In this document: positions 1 through 12,299 of the stretch, in pieces
Layout: the number at the start of each line of letters is the position of its first letter
Position numbering within the stretch: the stretch's first letter is position 1
DNA from: Epiperipatus broadwayi
Lineage: Eukaryota; Onychophora; Udeonychophora; Euonychophora; Peripatidae
Length of the DNA: 64,000 nt
Assembly (NCBI GenBank): GCA_028023455.1
Contig: JAQFVV010012400.1
Coordinates: 13,275,748-13,339,747, forward strand
Direction of reading: 5' to 3'
The notes under the pieces: generated by a model
Database searches by the model: none
What the model saw: only the letters and a program-made list of their open reading frames with translations
Told to the model about the DNA's origin: nothing
Translations under genes and position numbers: made by a program

Positions 1-382
1 CTACAATAAGAATAAAAAATTTAATATAGTAATTTAAATGAAAAGATTATTGGAAACATAGATTTTAAAATATTATATAGAACTTATCTCAAAATTCACA
101 TAAAAACGAATATTTAAAAAAAAAAAATCAGATTTTTATTCTGAATATTACTTATATAAAACATTCTTTAAAGCAGATTTTTGTAAAAAAACAACAACAA
201 CAACAAAAAAAAAACAGCAGTTGGTCTTGAATAATAATACTCAAATCAGTTTGATTCAAGGTAAATATAACCTTCATATATCATTACAGTGAAGTCCTAC
301 TCAAATCTCACACAAAACAAAATCATATTGTGTAGAATTAATAATCAATAAACAAAAAAAGATTATGTTCCAAAAGCTAATA
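1..382. other. AT-rich non-coding DNA
   Basis: A-rich and T-rich runs with no open frame, splice-bounded exon or recognisable repeat. It lies downstream of the last gene A exon I can see, so it is probably intron or 3' flank of that gene. Confidence 0.4.
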
Positions 383-1414
383 CACCTGGGTCTCGTTTTA
401 CGCGATAGATAGGTTCCTCAGAAAACACGCGCAAACGAAATCGCGCAAAAATGGACATAACTTACATTGAAAAGGGGAGATGCGGTCTGTGATTTTTCAA
501 AATTCGCATAAAAGCAAAGCACCAACGTAAAATTACTTTAAAATTCGCGCAAAAAAAAATAAGGAAATAAAATATGACTAATAAAAAATTTCAAATTTGA
601 AAAAAATTGATACAAGACAAACTTTTTTTAAACTATAATATTTAATTTTATTCAAAATAATATATTTTTATGCATAATTTACATTTTTTTTATACATGTT
701 TTAATTATTATCAATATTTGCCGAAAAACACATTCGTTTGCAAACTGAGGAAATACAACTAGCTCTAACTTCACACTCATGTTGAGTCAATGGATTTCTG
801 GTGACAACGTAATTAATCTTTGAGACGATTATTTTATTAATTGTTTATGAACTTAGACTTACGATAATAAAAAGACATTTATTCACCACTGCTGGGAAAA
901 ATTTAATTAAAACTAACAGCTAAAAATTAAATTCTTATTTTTTTAATTTTTTAATTTTCAATTCCGTTTAAAAATCAAATTTCATTTCACTGCTATTACT
1001 CATCTTTTAAAAATAAACTTGCTAAACACTAAATGATTAATAATTGATTATGTTCTTTTTTAAAAAGCAAAAACAGAATGTGATCTAAAATGCAAAATTA
1101 ACACGCACAATGTTTGAACAAATTTACATTATAATCTTGTAAAATTTAATGTGTGTATACATAAAATGTGGAAATTATGATTTTAATTTCATTATTTCAT
1201 AAAACCTTACTATTATAAAGCACTGAAAATATTGAAATTACTAAGATGAAAGTCGAATTCCAATAATGTGCTATTACTTTCAATATAACGTAAGTGTGCG
1301 AAATTTATTATTTAAAGTAATAGCGCATTATCGGACTTCGACTTCCGGTGAATTTCAAAATCGCGTAACTTCAAAATCGTGTTAAATAAGTCCACGTAAA
1401 AACAGACCCAGGTA
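383..1414. mobile_element. Non-autonomous DNA transposon with terminal inverted repeats
   Basis: The left end reads CACCTGGGTCTCGTTTTACG. The right end, reverse-complemented, reads TACCTGGGTCTGTTTTTACG, so the termini are inverted repeats of about 20 bp with few mismatches. Both ends are bordered by TA (381-382 and 1415-1416), as expected of a TA target duplication in the Tc1/mariner superfamily, although the first one or two bases are ambiguous. Subterminal DNA is rich in short CG-containing words (GCGCAAA, AAATCGCG) unlike its surroundings. A second inverted repeat lies just inside the right end (about 1240-1290 against 1312-1349, sharing TAATAGCGCATTAT-like sequence). There is no transposase frame. 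The right end abuts the donor side of gene A exon 5. Superfamily is inferred from the TA and the ends only. Confidence 0.7.
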
Positions 1415-1422
1415 TAGTTTAC

Positions 1423-1625
1423 TTTTACACTTATCATAATCTCAATTTTTATTAATAATTGAATAAATGTCTTAAAAACCGTGATGTCAGATATATCATA
1501 TAAGTTACAATTTTTTTCAATTTTTATTGCACTGAGCACACTGGATAAAGTTTCTCTACAGTCATGAAATGTATACTTCAGGTCATGATTTTCAACAGAC
1601 TTAAGTACAATAACATAATAATTTA
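1423..1625 (-). CDS. Gene A, probable exon 5 (unknown protein)
   Basis: An open frame runs for 67 codons between an acceptor (TTCCATTTGTTAG, exon from 1625) and candidate donors at 1429 (AGT/GTAAAA) and 1423 (AAA/GTAAAC). Exon 4 ends one base into a codon. Starting here with TA completes GTA (Val) and keeps the frame open. The product part reads NYYVIVLKSVENHDLKYTF and continues through ETLSSVLSAIKIEKNC, alternating hydrophobic and charged residues like the other gene A exons. An upstream AG at 1669 would start this frame in phase 0 and does not fit exon 4. The open frame continues past the donors into the transposon at 1414; I take that part as spurious. The exact donor is unsure, and it could even be a last exon. 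Confidence 0.5.
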
Positions 1626-3043
1626 CTAACAAATGGAAATTTGTTTCAATTATTTTGTATAATGTCTTCTATGTAAAAATTTAAATAAAATATACTGCCA
1701 TGTTATGCAAGGTCTGACGTAGCTTTCAAACTGTATTAAAACAAACACATTATACAAATTCTGTCTTGTGTTAAAACTGAATAAGTTTACTGAGAGTGAA
1801 ACTGTATCACAGTAACACGATGATTTATGATGATTACCTATAGTGATTTGTATTTAAAAGAAACGGTCAAAGATTCTCGTTTAAAAAAAGTAATTCAAAA
1901 CTCCATTGACTTATATTTGGTCTTAGTGGTAATGTAACTGCCTGAAATGAAGTCAATCTAGTGCCCAGTTGTAAAACTAGACAATACATTGGTTCAAAAT
2001 CTTTAGAATAAAATTTCAGGCCATTATCTCGAATAGCATAATGTGAATAAAGTTCAAATGGCAGATGAAATCTATATTAATTATGACCAATAGCTAGAAA
2101 CTAAATCAGGGTCTATTCAGAGCTAGCATGTGAAACCACTGATTACACTTGATCATGAATAAAGTAAGGTGAGGTGAATTAAGTCTACAGGAAGCATGAA
2201 TAAAAAATTGTAATGAAATGTAGTAACAATTAAATCTCCAGACTAATTCTAACAGTTGGGCTTTGTTAGTTAAACACACCAGATTGCATATAGCCCTAAG
2301 ATTTTGAACTCAAACCACCTTGCTTGTCTAGCTATATAGCATTGACTGTATATAGATTTTAATATAAGCAATTTTAACATGTTTATCTTGCATTTAAAAT
2401 CTGTATTAAAACCACATTCCATTCTATAATATTCTGCTTAAGAGCAAATCATGTAAACAGGTGTAATTAATGACCAGCAGATGGCAGTTTCAACTAACTT
2501 CTGTCTATTGGTCTTTGTAGGTCAGACTACTAGATCAGCAACTGTACATTTCAGTGACCTATTCTATACTAAAAGAATCATTTTGACCTTAGATATGAGA
2601 ATTATCTGATGCTTTGTTTTCAGAATAGACCATCGTTTTTGCCAAAAAAATCAAAAGAGCCTATATTCATATACAAATAGTCACTGAAATATTTAATTGC
2701 TAATGTAATGGCAGAAATGTATAGGCAAAAGTAAGTTGGCTTATGCTTAAAACTTTAGAGCATATAACTTTTAGGTCACTAGTTTAAACAATACAATAGA
2801 AGTAATTATGACTCTGATAATTGACTAAGGCCAAAAATTAGAAATTAATCTGGATATCTAGTTAGCACTATCCTGGTGTAAATAATAATCAATTAATGTT
2901 ATTTCTACATGATAAATGCAAGCTATATATCATAATTTTTTGGTTTTAATGGATTAATAAAAAATTAAAAACAATAAGAAACTTTCATCTCAATCCAATA
3001 AGAATACAAATTAATTTTGATTTAATATTGATTGAAAACATAC
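1626..3043 (-). other. Gene A intron 4
   Basis: AT-rich non-coding DNA between phase-compatible exons. It has no long open frame. It includes scraps near 2085-2130 and 2460-2640 (GCTAGAAACTAAAT, GACCAGCAGATGGCAG) that resemble other dispersed repeat words in this window but cannot be assigned to a family. Confidence 0.4.
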
Positions 3044-3140
3044 CATAATATAAAAAATTTCTATGCTGGTAGACGATGGAAAAGACAGCATCTAAGACTT
3101 TTTTGAAATTGGATGGTAAATTACTTATTATATGTTCTTC
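3044..3140 (-). CDS. Gene A, exon 4 (unknown protein)
   Basis: A 97-base exon on the minus strand. The acceptor is TTAACTTTCAG (AG at 3142-3141), preceded by a long T run. The donor is TATTATG/GTATGTTT at 3043. It starts in phase 0, matching exon 3, which ends on a whole codon. It encodes 32 residues plus one base: EEHIISNLPSNFKKVL followed by DAVFSIVYQHRNFLYY. Codon use is varied and there is no stop. The pattern suggests one amphipathic helical hairpin, consistent with a helical-repeat protein. I do not recognise the family. Confidence 0.72.
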
Positions 3141-5422
3141 CTGAAAGTTAAAAAAAAAAAATTAAATAAAAATAATTAATAGTAATAATAAATTAATTAA
3201 TAAAAAGTAAACAATTCATTCTATGACATCTTTTAACCATCTATTCTTTATACATTTGAATACAATGCTTTTATAACCTTTTATTAAATTACAGTTTTAA
3301 CTGATCTAGCTTCCATAAGAGTATAATTTTGGTAAATATTAAAATTTATTAATAATTTTATTTTTACAATACTCAAGTTTAAAATTCTTTGACAATAAAT
3401 ACAATCGTAAATTTTGAAAAAAATATAACAATTTAAACACTTAAACAAGTATATTCATTTTTTAGATACATATACAATACATATATATGGATACAAACAT
3501 ATATTGTGTATATACATCATATAATTATGTGTGTGTAATTAATAAATTTAAAACTTAGTTATAACCATTAAAAAGTTTTTAATATATTTCTAAATTAATA
3601 AATAATATTTTTTTTTAGTATATGTATATATATTTATAAGAAACACTCATAAATTGAATATTATAAATCAAATTCAATATGTATCTAAATCACCTGAACA
3701 AAATATTACATCATTATGCTTATATTTATGTAAAATTGATTTCATTAATCATAATTATATGAAAATTAAACTATAAATGTCCATTAAATTTTTGAATTTA
3801 ATCATCTGATTTTTATTTAAATTAAGTTTCCTGTATTCATTTTTTTTGTTAAAAATTATTTTTTTTAATAAATTGTTTTAATTTTAATAATTTAGAAAAC
3901 ATAAATATAACTATGATGATATATATATATATATGTCTAAATATTATTCAAATTATTTACATTATATACGCTTTATATGCTATATTTATTTAATTATCAA
4001 TAACCCCTGTCTTAAATCCTTATTTAAATTTCATCTTAATTTTTTTGTTATAAAAGATTGATTTATTTACTTTTAATCCTTGTATATATTAATATTTGAA
4101 TATCTTCATTATCAAATATAAGTCCTATATTTTTCGTATATAAAAAAATAGATGGTTTTAATTTACTTTATGCTGTTTTAATCTTGTTATATTTCTTTGT
4201 TCTTTCCATATTTTCATATATTCCATTAATTCTATTTTTGTTCCTCTTATTATTTTTTAAATATTTGTTATTTAATAAATCTAATATTACTTTTTTCTTA
4301 TTCACTATTTTTATGTTCAATATATTTTTGTCACTTTACATTTATTTTTTTGTTTTATTTATAATTTTTTAATTTAATAGCATCATTTCTTATTTTAGTT
4401 TCAAAATTTGGGTACTTAGGATTAGTCCAGACACCAAGATTGATTATGGATAACCCAAATTTTTATGATGTTGATTTTTTAAATAGTGAATTGAAATAAT
4501 ATAAACTAGACTTTTTAGAATCTTGTAAAAATTCTGAATAATTGTGATGTATATACTGATATATTTAATTCCGTTATCTTTTCATTTGATTTAGGAAAAA
4601 GAAGTTATACATTTATTATAAGACTATATTTTCTGATTCTTTGGGGTAGTATAATGGTTTCCAAACAATTTTTAAAATTATTTTTACTGCAAATAAATAG
4701 CATATAATTTTTTTAAATAAAAGACAAATGAACAATATTAGTTTACGAAATCATGTAAGAAAGATTAATTCAACTTTAAAAAAAAAAAAAAATCCTCAAG
4801 AAAACAGCCTCAACAATTATTGTCTCAATATTTTTTCTCCCTCATAATTATTTACCTAACTAATGTATGAAAATGGAATAATGACATCAATATGAAATAG
4901 TGTTTACTTAGAGACAATCATAAAAACAATAAACTGAATTTTGTAATAAAAAAATAAAGGTTTAAAATAAATATATCCCTTTTTTTTTCTAAATCAAACA
5001 AAATATAACAGAATTATTCAGAATTTTCGCAAGATTCTAAAAAGTCTGGATTATATTATTTCAGACTCAATATTTAAAAAATCAATATGATAAAAATAAG
5101 TACTAAAATTTATAGTAAATTTATTTTTTATTTTATGTTAAGTTTAATAATTTAATTGAGTAATTATTGTTTTAAAATTCTTCTGTTATCTTATTTATCT
5201 TCTTTTTAATATTAATTTATTCAGATAATAATTGCATTATTTTAATAATTTGAATAATTATTTAGGTATATCCATTTGAATATATTCTAATGATTTTAAT
5301 GAGCACAAAAATAATTTTACGACTTATCAAATATGAATCAAACAAAACGAATAATACATCATCATAAAATATCAAATTACCTTACTAAAACAATAAAGCC
5401 AATTACTCAAGGCTTTAATAGA

Positions 5423-5610
5423 AGTTGCTTGATTACAGATTAAGTTTGTTGATAGCTTAAGCATTGATTGTTACCAAAGTGGAGAATAATACTACTCAAA
5501 ACATTGTATAATTACTAACCTGTGTTGTCTATTTGTGTGTTATTACTAACAAGTTAATTGTATTTGGAAAGTTTTTATAAAATTTAAAATTTTCAATACA
5601 TTCAACATTA
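5423..5610 (+). repeat. SINE body, single-arm copy
   Basis: GGAGAATAATACTACTC, then ACCTGTGTTGTCTATTTGTG, TTATTACTAACAAGTTAAT and GTATTTGGAAAGTTT follow in the same order as in the arms of the inverted SINE dimers at 18556, 32877 and 59752. Only one arm is present and the tRNA-like head is missing. It is the only non-dimeric copy of the family in the window. Confidence 0.65.
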
Positions 5611-7394
5611 TTTTATTAAAAGAATAAGGAGAATAAAAAAATTTACTAACAAAAATATAACCCTAAGAATATAAACCTATTCACAGAAAAAACAAATCTG
5701 AATAAATTATTTAAGATAATTCACAAACTAGATTTTCAAATTTTCAAAGAATCACTTTAAATGAAGTTGTAAATAATGCCCACTTTTTGTGACATCTATG
5801 CCAATCAATTTTATCAGATAAAAGATGATCACTTTTAATTGTCTTTCAATTTATTATAATAGTAATAAATTAAGCGTTGGTATTTAAACAGACTGAAACA
5901 TTCTATTATTGGCTATTTTTATTTTTACATTAATTAAACCTGCTTTATAGACTATTAATTATATTTTTTAAATTAATTTTTAATTTGCATTTTATATAAA
6001 ATATCATGTAGAAAAAAAGGCATATAATTTGACATTCATAAAAGCTTTACTCTGAATGGCATCATTCAAGCATTCTCTATTCGCTTATTGTAAAAAATGT
6101 AAGATGTTCATATATAATAGCCAAATTCTGGATTATACACTATGGCAATTCACTTACTTCATTAACCATGCAATGGTCTAAATATCACAAATTAGAAGAA
6201 GCTTGAGTTACATTTATATTCAGTAGATTTTATTTGCTTTACTTTACAGGATGAAAGATGAAAATATAGTGGAATTTCTACTATCCAAAAAAATAAAATA
6301 GTAAAGAAAAATTTATAAATAAACCTAAAGTTTAATTTTCTAGTTCACATTGAAACTGATTGGCAGTATCATTCACATACTTAAGGTCTTGTATCAATAC
6401 AATGCATAGTTTGCATTTTATCATCATTAGTTTTCATAAACCTATTACTTAGAAAAAATATACATGTTTGTTTAATTTTAAAATGCAGCTTTGCTGGATA
6501 AAGAGATCAACTGGTTCTCAAAAATAGCTCATAAATCAAGAATCTCATATAAAAACAAATAACTGTAATATTTCCGTACAGAAAAAATTTAATTAGTTAC
6601 CACAGATTCAAAATATACAATAAATGCGAAATAATTGATTAAAAAAAAAAAACAGCACAACTTAATTAATATACTCCTTCTGTTCACACTTTCTTCAACG
6701 CAATCATATTGTTCCATAAATACTTTTTATTTCTTTTTTTCAATTTTGATTGCCCAGCAGTCTTTATCAAAGCTGCAAAATATTTAAATACAAATGACTA
6801 CTATTGCATAAATCTTATTATTAATTAGTAGAAGATTGGTGGACTCTAGATCTATGAATTTTGATTGAAAAAATATTTGAATTTTTTTGAACAATAATTA
6901 GTAAATCAAAATTTTTATAAGTTGCATTCAAATCATTTTTTAAATGCATATATATATATATATACAGAACATTCCTAGCTTGTTTTGCATACTGCTATAT
7001 TATAAATATGAGCATCTCTCTATTGTACTGCTATCTATTGTAAACTTGAGTATTTAGTGGTGAGGCAATTTAAGCATTATTTACAAACCAACTTTAAATT
7101 TTCATTGATAAAAGACTAAACTAAGATTGGAAATAAAATTGCATTTCCATTATTCATGTTTACAATAGATGATACCAGACCAGAGTTTTATTTATAGTAT
7201 ATATATATGTGTAACAAAATGTAATAAAGTAGATGTATATTAAAATTAATAAAGAACTGTAAATAAAATATTATGGATAAAGAAACAAATAGATATCACT
7301 AACACTATTAACAGAATAAGAGTCTGAAGTATGAACATGGATAATTAAATTTGTACACTAGATCATGAGAGATTTTGAAAGATTATATATGAAG

Positions 7395-7560
7395 TTGCAA
7401 TAATTGCAAAGAAATCAAGTTGTATATCACATGATTTAATTTAATAGGATTGTATTACAAATGTTATATAATGAATGTGCTAATAGCTCTTAACAAGCTG
7501 TTCTGAATATCCCTATTCTCAGACCAGTTTCTAGCTCTAGCTGTCATCAGTGAGGCTCTA
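7395..7560. repeat. Direct repeat, copy 1
   Basis: AATAATTGCAAAGAAATCAAGTTGTATATCAC through CAGACCAGTTTCTAGCTCT matches 7765-7925 in the same orientation, with scattered substitutions. The two copies are about 370 bp apart. It is an old intron-internal duplication or two insertions of one repeat. The TTTCTAGCTCTAGCTGTCATCAGTG part resembles the loop region of the foldback at 13392-13675. Confidence 0.6.
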
Positions 7561-7764
7561 GAACATTCAGGTATTAGATTTAAAAATATCAGGTCAATTC
7601 CCAGCATTTATCTAATAGCTACGTATTAAGTAGAAAATCTGAAATTTTCAGACATCCATTACTTCAAATCGAGCTATCTAACTTAAATAGCCATATGGGA
7701 CTGAACTAAGTTCAGATACACCATATAGTAGTAGCTTTAGCAATTTAAAACTGTCAAAGCCTCA

Positions 7765-7925
7765 AGAGCAAAACAATAATTGCAGGGAAATCAAGTCATA
7801 TATCACGTGACTTAATTTAAGAAGCTTGTACTACAAATGTTATATAATGAGCATGCTAGTAGGTCTTAACAAGATTTTCTGAATATTTCTATCCTCAGAC
7901 CAATTTCTAGCTCTGGCTGTTGTTA
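7765..7925. repeat. Direct repeat, copy 2
   Basis: Second copy of the 7395-7560 unit: ATAATTGCAGGGAAATCAAG, then TACAAATGTTATATAATGAG and CAGACCAATTTCTAGCTCTG appear in the same order. It ends abruptly at CTGTTGTT, before the CATCAGTGAGG of copy 1. Confidence 0.6.
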
Positions 7926-8242
7926 AAACTGTGATTAAATAAGTATAGAAATAAACTCGAGGAAACCAACCTGCAATGAATAGATCAATACAAGTTAAAA
8001 ATTATAACAATGTCTATAATTTACATAAATACAAATCTTTTAAATTCTCATTATCCAGAAACTGCCTTCTCTTTCACTGCTTCTTTATGAAAGGCCAGCT
8101 GATTGATATTTCAAAATACTTTTATGTTTAATATATATAATACAATTAATTAACCTTCAATTTTTGTAAGAAAACTTAACTAAAGTTCTAAAATGTTCTA
8201 CCTAACTAATTTATCATGACTCTATAATAAAATTATACTTAC

Positions 8243-8351
8243 CATACATAAACCTTGATGCATTATTTTCACCAACATTAGCAAGCAATCAAGTGCCGTC
8301 TGAACACTGTATTGAGTCACCAAAGGATATGAGGCGAAAGATAAACAATGA
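8243..8351 (-). CDS. Gene A, exon 3 (unknown protein)
   Basis: A 109-base exon. The acceptor is CATGTTTTTTAAAG-like (AG at 8353-8352) and the donor is TGTATG/GTAAGTAT, a near-consensus site at 8242. Its first base T completes the GG left by exon 2 to give GGT (Gly). Then 36 whole codons follow: HCLSFASYPLVTQYSVQTAL and DCLLMLVKIMHQGLCM. It ends in phase 0, as exon 4 requires. Only one frame is open. Leucine and methionine spacing suggests amphipathic helices. Family not recognised. Confidence 0.75.
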
Positions 8352-9910
8352 CTTTAAAAAACATAAGAATTAATAAAAAGTCATTTATTAGACATAAATG
8401 AATCATTACCTCTACAATTTAAATGTAGACAACTATGTATATAATTATAAGGGATTTTGAAAAGATTTAAAATAAATCACTATAAACAACTTTTAATTTT
8501 ATGCTTTTCATTATTTATAACATGATTTATTTGTTCCTGGATAATTATTTTCAATGACAACCCTTTCTTTTTCAGCTTACATATAATGATGATATGTTAA
8601 TGTCAGACTTCACATGTTCAAAATTCCTATTACTAAGTTAAACCACTTTCTCCCTTCTGAAAGTATAAACTCATCTACTTCTTTCCCCTTAATACCCTCA
8701 TCCAATCTACAATTTCCAAACCATTTTTCCAGCATTGATAGATTGATACATTTCTTTTATTTTTCTATTATATTTTAATAACAGCTACACTTTTATTTTC
8801 CTATTCTTGCCATGAAGACCTAAAATTTCTACTTCATTCACTTCTTTAAATTTTATATTTTCCCCATACAATTTATTCTGGCTTTCATTCATAATCCTTC
8901 ACTCTAAAAATAAATGCTCACTAATCTCTCCTGCCATCTCCTTTTAATATAGAAATTATCACCTGCATAAATTTGAATCCAATAAAAAAGACAACACTAA
9001 CATATATTGTTCAACTGTAGATTACTTTCAAGTGAACAAACACTGCACAAAGTGCAAAAAGAATTGACTAATATTGAATGAGTTATTGTTGAATTTTGTT
9101 AAGTTAAAGAAAACATGAAAAGTCAGCATATACTTTGCTTCAAAAGCACTAATATTGAAAGCACAAGTGGAGTGGGATTTATTATAAATAAAAAGTTAAA
9201 GAATAATATTGTGGAGTGTGATGACATATAAGACAGAATGGTAAGATTAATTATTCAAATTAATGGAAAATACCAAATGTAGATAATTCAGATCTTTATA
9301 TGAATTTACAAAATGCTTATGATCAGGCTCAAACAACATTTTAAAATTATCATCGGAGACTTTAACTTTTGATAAATTTGGTTAGCAAAGAAGTAAATAC
9401 CTATTATAAATCATAAAACAAAGAATTAAAAGCTTAAATTCTTGTCACCTGGAAATAGTTTAACTGATGACCAATGCTGTCCTCTATCCTATTCCTTTCT
9501 GGGACATTAGAAAGATCTTACTCTCAGGCTATTTGCAGATAGTTTCATCTTTTACTTATAGGTCCCAAGCGAAAAATATTATTCAATTTCGAAGTTAAGA
9601 ATAGAATCAAAATTTCTATTTTAAATTTTTTTTTTTTTTGACAAATACTTGTCATGCATCATGCAAAAAGCATATTAAAAGTTTCTGATAGTTAACTATT
9701 ATTGTAAAATATAGACCAAAATGACATCCATAAAACAATAGTAAATTACTCAAGCTTACAGCAGTTAGTTCTAACTGCTCTTGGAAGCATATCAGAAATC
9801 ATGTGATGCTGGTAATGATAAAGCATAAAATAGGACGATCTTTTTTCTCACAAATAAGTAGTTTTTATGCAAATCAAAAATATTTTTGAAGCAAAATATA
9901 AATTACTCAC
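8352..9910 (-). other. Gene A intron 2
   Basis: About 1.6 kb of intron with canonical ends. It contains no convincing open frame. The pyrimidine-rich stretch around 8640-8960 could be antisense to an old LINE, but I could not confirm motifs. Confidence 0.4.
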
Positions 9911-10070
9911 CCTAACACAGAAGCAAGCCTAGCAAAAGATGTGGAGTCTTTGAGAACTTGGGGCATACCTTTATTTAAAGCACGGACAATTTTTGCAATC
10001 ACATCATGGTGTCGAAACAGATATAACAAATCATGGTTATCTCTTTTAGAATCAGTCACAGAAAACAAAT
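9911..10070 (-). CDS. Gene A, exon 2 (unknown protein)
   Basis: A 160-base exon. The acceptor is TTTTTTTAAG (AG at 10072-10071) and the donor is TTAGG/GTGAGTAA at 9910. AT at its start plus the G ending exon 1 gives GAT (Asp). Then 52 codons follow without a stop, including LFSVTDSKRDNHDLLYLFRH and HDVIAKIVRALNKGMPQ, ending with GG that exon 3 completes. The other two frames hit stops. The sequence looks like two or three amphipathic helices, as in armadillo/HEAT-type repeats. That is inference from residue spacing only; no family motif is present. Confidence 0.78.
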
Positions 10071-10380
10071 CTTAAAAAAATCAACATATGTATAAATACT
10101 ACATATTTAATTAAAATGTAATATTTTTAAAAATTATAAAACATCAAATACAATGAATTTAAGACATATATATATATACACACACACACAGCAAATAATT
10201 GTAAATTAATATTGACAGTTCAACTCCAAGGAAAAAAAAAAAAGAAAAAAAAAACTGTTCTAGAAATAAGTTTTGCAATGATTATATAAAACAATCAGTG
10301 AAACACAAATATGTCTATATATAAAACATGTTGGTCTATTTTTCTATTCATTTCTAAAATACTTGAACAAAATTTTTAAT

Positions 10381-10690
10381 TATAGTTCTATTCTATTCCC
10401 TGCCACTTCTTCCCAATGTAAACAATCAACATTGCACTTCTTTAATATACCTTTTAGATAATTCTTATAATATAAACAGAATTTACCTCTCCCGTGAAAA
10501 TGACGCTGAAGATAACCACGAAACATTTTCAAGAAAATGTCTAATTATAGTTCTATTCTCTGTCACTTCTTCCTAATGTAAACAATCAATATGGTACTTC
10601 TTTAAAATATCTTTTAGATAACCCTTATAATATAGAAGGAATTTACCTCTCCCATGAAAATGATGCCGAAGATAATCATGAAACATTCTT
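10381..10690. repeat. Tandem duplication of about 155 bp
   Basis: TATAGTTCTATTCT..CACTTCTTCC, ATGTAAACAATCAA, ACTTCTTTAA.ATA.CTTTTAGATAA, AATTTACCTCTCCC.TGAAAATGA and GAAGATAA.CA.GAAACATT occur twice in the same order (10381-10540, 10541-10690), back to back, with moderate divergence. The duplicated unit lies inside the antisense LINE tail described at 10385-10880. Confidence 0.8.
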
Positions 10691-10880
10691 CTAGCAAGTC
10701 TTACTTTGTTTTTTTTTCTTTTGTTTTATATTTCCAATCCAACAAAGATGTGATCTTACAATAGTGGATTTTACGATATCATATTCAGAAAGTTGAAGAA
10801 CATATTCATTAGTTCTTTGATCGTCATTGCATTTTTAAAATTTTACAAAGCATCCTTAAATGAAAACTTTCTAATGTCTT
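10385..10880 (-). pseudogene. LINE open-reading-frame tail, decayed
   Basis: Read on the minus strand, about 10540-10690 gives LLYYKGYLKDILKKYHIDCL followed by HWEEVTENRTIIR. This fits the pattern Y-K-x-x-L-K-x-x-L-K-x-C-x-I-D-x-x-x-W-E-x-x-x-x-(D/N)-R, seen at the C-terminus of the reverse-transcriptase polyprotein in RTE-like and related LINEs. The 155-bp duplication repeats this coding block, and the second block is frame-broken. Upstream on the same strand, similar but stop-riddled sequence extends to about 10880. It lies in gene A intron 1. Confidence 0.55.
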
Positions 10881-11616
10881 TATATTGTATCAATAGGGTA
10901 TTCAAGTTTAACATCCATACAATAAATTAGGTAAAACAACAGCTATATACAGACAGTTTAGTTGCAAGTTATTTTCCTGTGATAAAATATCCTATCTTTT
11001 AATATGTTAAAAGCAGCAGTAGCACATTAGAATTTGTATTATATCTCAACATCAAAATCCAATATTCTACTTATAAAACTACTAAGGTATATAAATTCAT
11101 TACATTCTCAAATTGATAACCATCCAAGCTAAAAGTTGCTGAGGATTTTTCTTTTGTCTCTGGTTGTTAAACAACTAGAGTTTTTTGAACATTAATTAAT
11201 AATAACCCAAAGTCTTTATATGTTGCATTCAAAATATTAAAAACATTCTGCAAATATGATAATTTTGAATTCTGTAAATATCTTTTAAATTAGCAAAAAA
11301 AAGAAGAAAAAAAAAGAACAATCACCAGAATACTGTAAATCTACAATCTAAGAACTAAAAGTTTTGTTTTTGCTTGTAATCAATTTAAATTAAAATATTC
11401 AATATATAAATTTAAAAAAAAAAAAAAATTTCATTCTTTAAAAATATATATGTCAGTGATAAAAATCTTGAAAAAATTTCAAGATATGGGATGATTTATC
11501 TACACTACCTTAATGTGCATAATTATACCTTTTTTATTTATGCTGTTATCATCATTCTTTTATTAAAAACAATTTAATATTTAAATACAAATATAGTATT
11601 TGAATCCAGACTTTCA

Positions 11617-12165
11617 AACTCCCTTCAGTCATCCACTCCATTCTAAAAAACAATATATGTGACTACATACATGTGAAAAAGATAAATGATTTCCAATATA
11701 TGTATTTTGTGCTAAAACAGCACTCATCAGTTAGTCTGGATCATCATCTCCCACACTCATATATATAATTAGTGTTGTTTATATTAAGATAGTTAATAGA
11801 CAGGCTTCAAATTTCTCCACTCTAAGCATGACAACAAATTGGCAAACAAGGGATTTGAACATGCCATCACCAGATTTTCAATGGTATGGAGGGTTGAAGA
11901 GTTGGAGGATGGAATAGATTGAAGCCTTTCTATTAAAGTGTGAAGATTTGCTACCATAATATAAAACCAAGCACTGATTATACATACATGTGAGATATAA
12001 TGATTCGGATCAATGGATGAGTGCTGGTTCAGCATGAAATACATATATTGGAGATCATTTATCTTTTTAACATGTATGTGGTCATGTGTATCCGTTCTAT
12101 AGGATGGAATAGATGACTGAAGGGAGCTTAAGTCTGGGTTCAAATTCTTTGTAATTACATCTAGT
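11617..12165. repeat. Foldback of dispersed repeat family 1
   Basis: Plus-strand 11617-11822 (CTCCCTTCAGTCATCCACTC, GTGAAAAAGATAAATGAT, CAGCACTCATCAGTTAGTCT) recurs inverted at 11930-12140 (AGACTGATGAG-type words, ATCATTTATCTTTTTAACAT, GATGACTGAAGGGAG). The two arms form a hairpin of about 200-bp arms around a 110-bp centre. The minus-strand open frame across 11793-12143 is only the second repeat copy read in a chance frame. Other members lie at 12300-12760, 15028-15175 and 37917-38620. Confidence 0.75.
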
Positions 12166-12299
12166 TTAAGTATATATACTGTACTTGTATTTAAATATTA
12201 CAGATTCAGTCTATATTCTCTCATCTTTCTTCTGTGTATTTAAATTGTCTTAAGATCTTACATATGAGGAGTCAGAATGACTTATCGTCAACATGGATA

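Larger units (their letters stand above)
3141..8242 (-). other. Gene A intron 3
   Basis: About 5.1 kb of AT-rich intron with (TA)n runs (around 3917 and 6948), T and A homopolymers, a single SINE-body copy (5423-5610) and a pair of direct repeats (7395-7560, 7765-7925). The open frame at 4184-4372 is a T-rich Phe/Leu/Ile string with no exon borders and is not a gene. No other coding signal was seen. Confidence 0.45.

Noticed and set aside
4184-4372. 62-codon hydrophobic open frame
   Set aside because: T-rich Phe/Leu/Ile string in AT-rich intron, no start context, splice border or conserved pattern.
11793-12143. 116-codon minus-strand frame
   Set aside because: Lies wholly in repeat family 1; sister copies are frame-broken.
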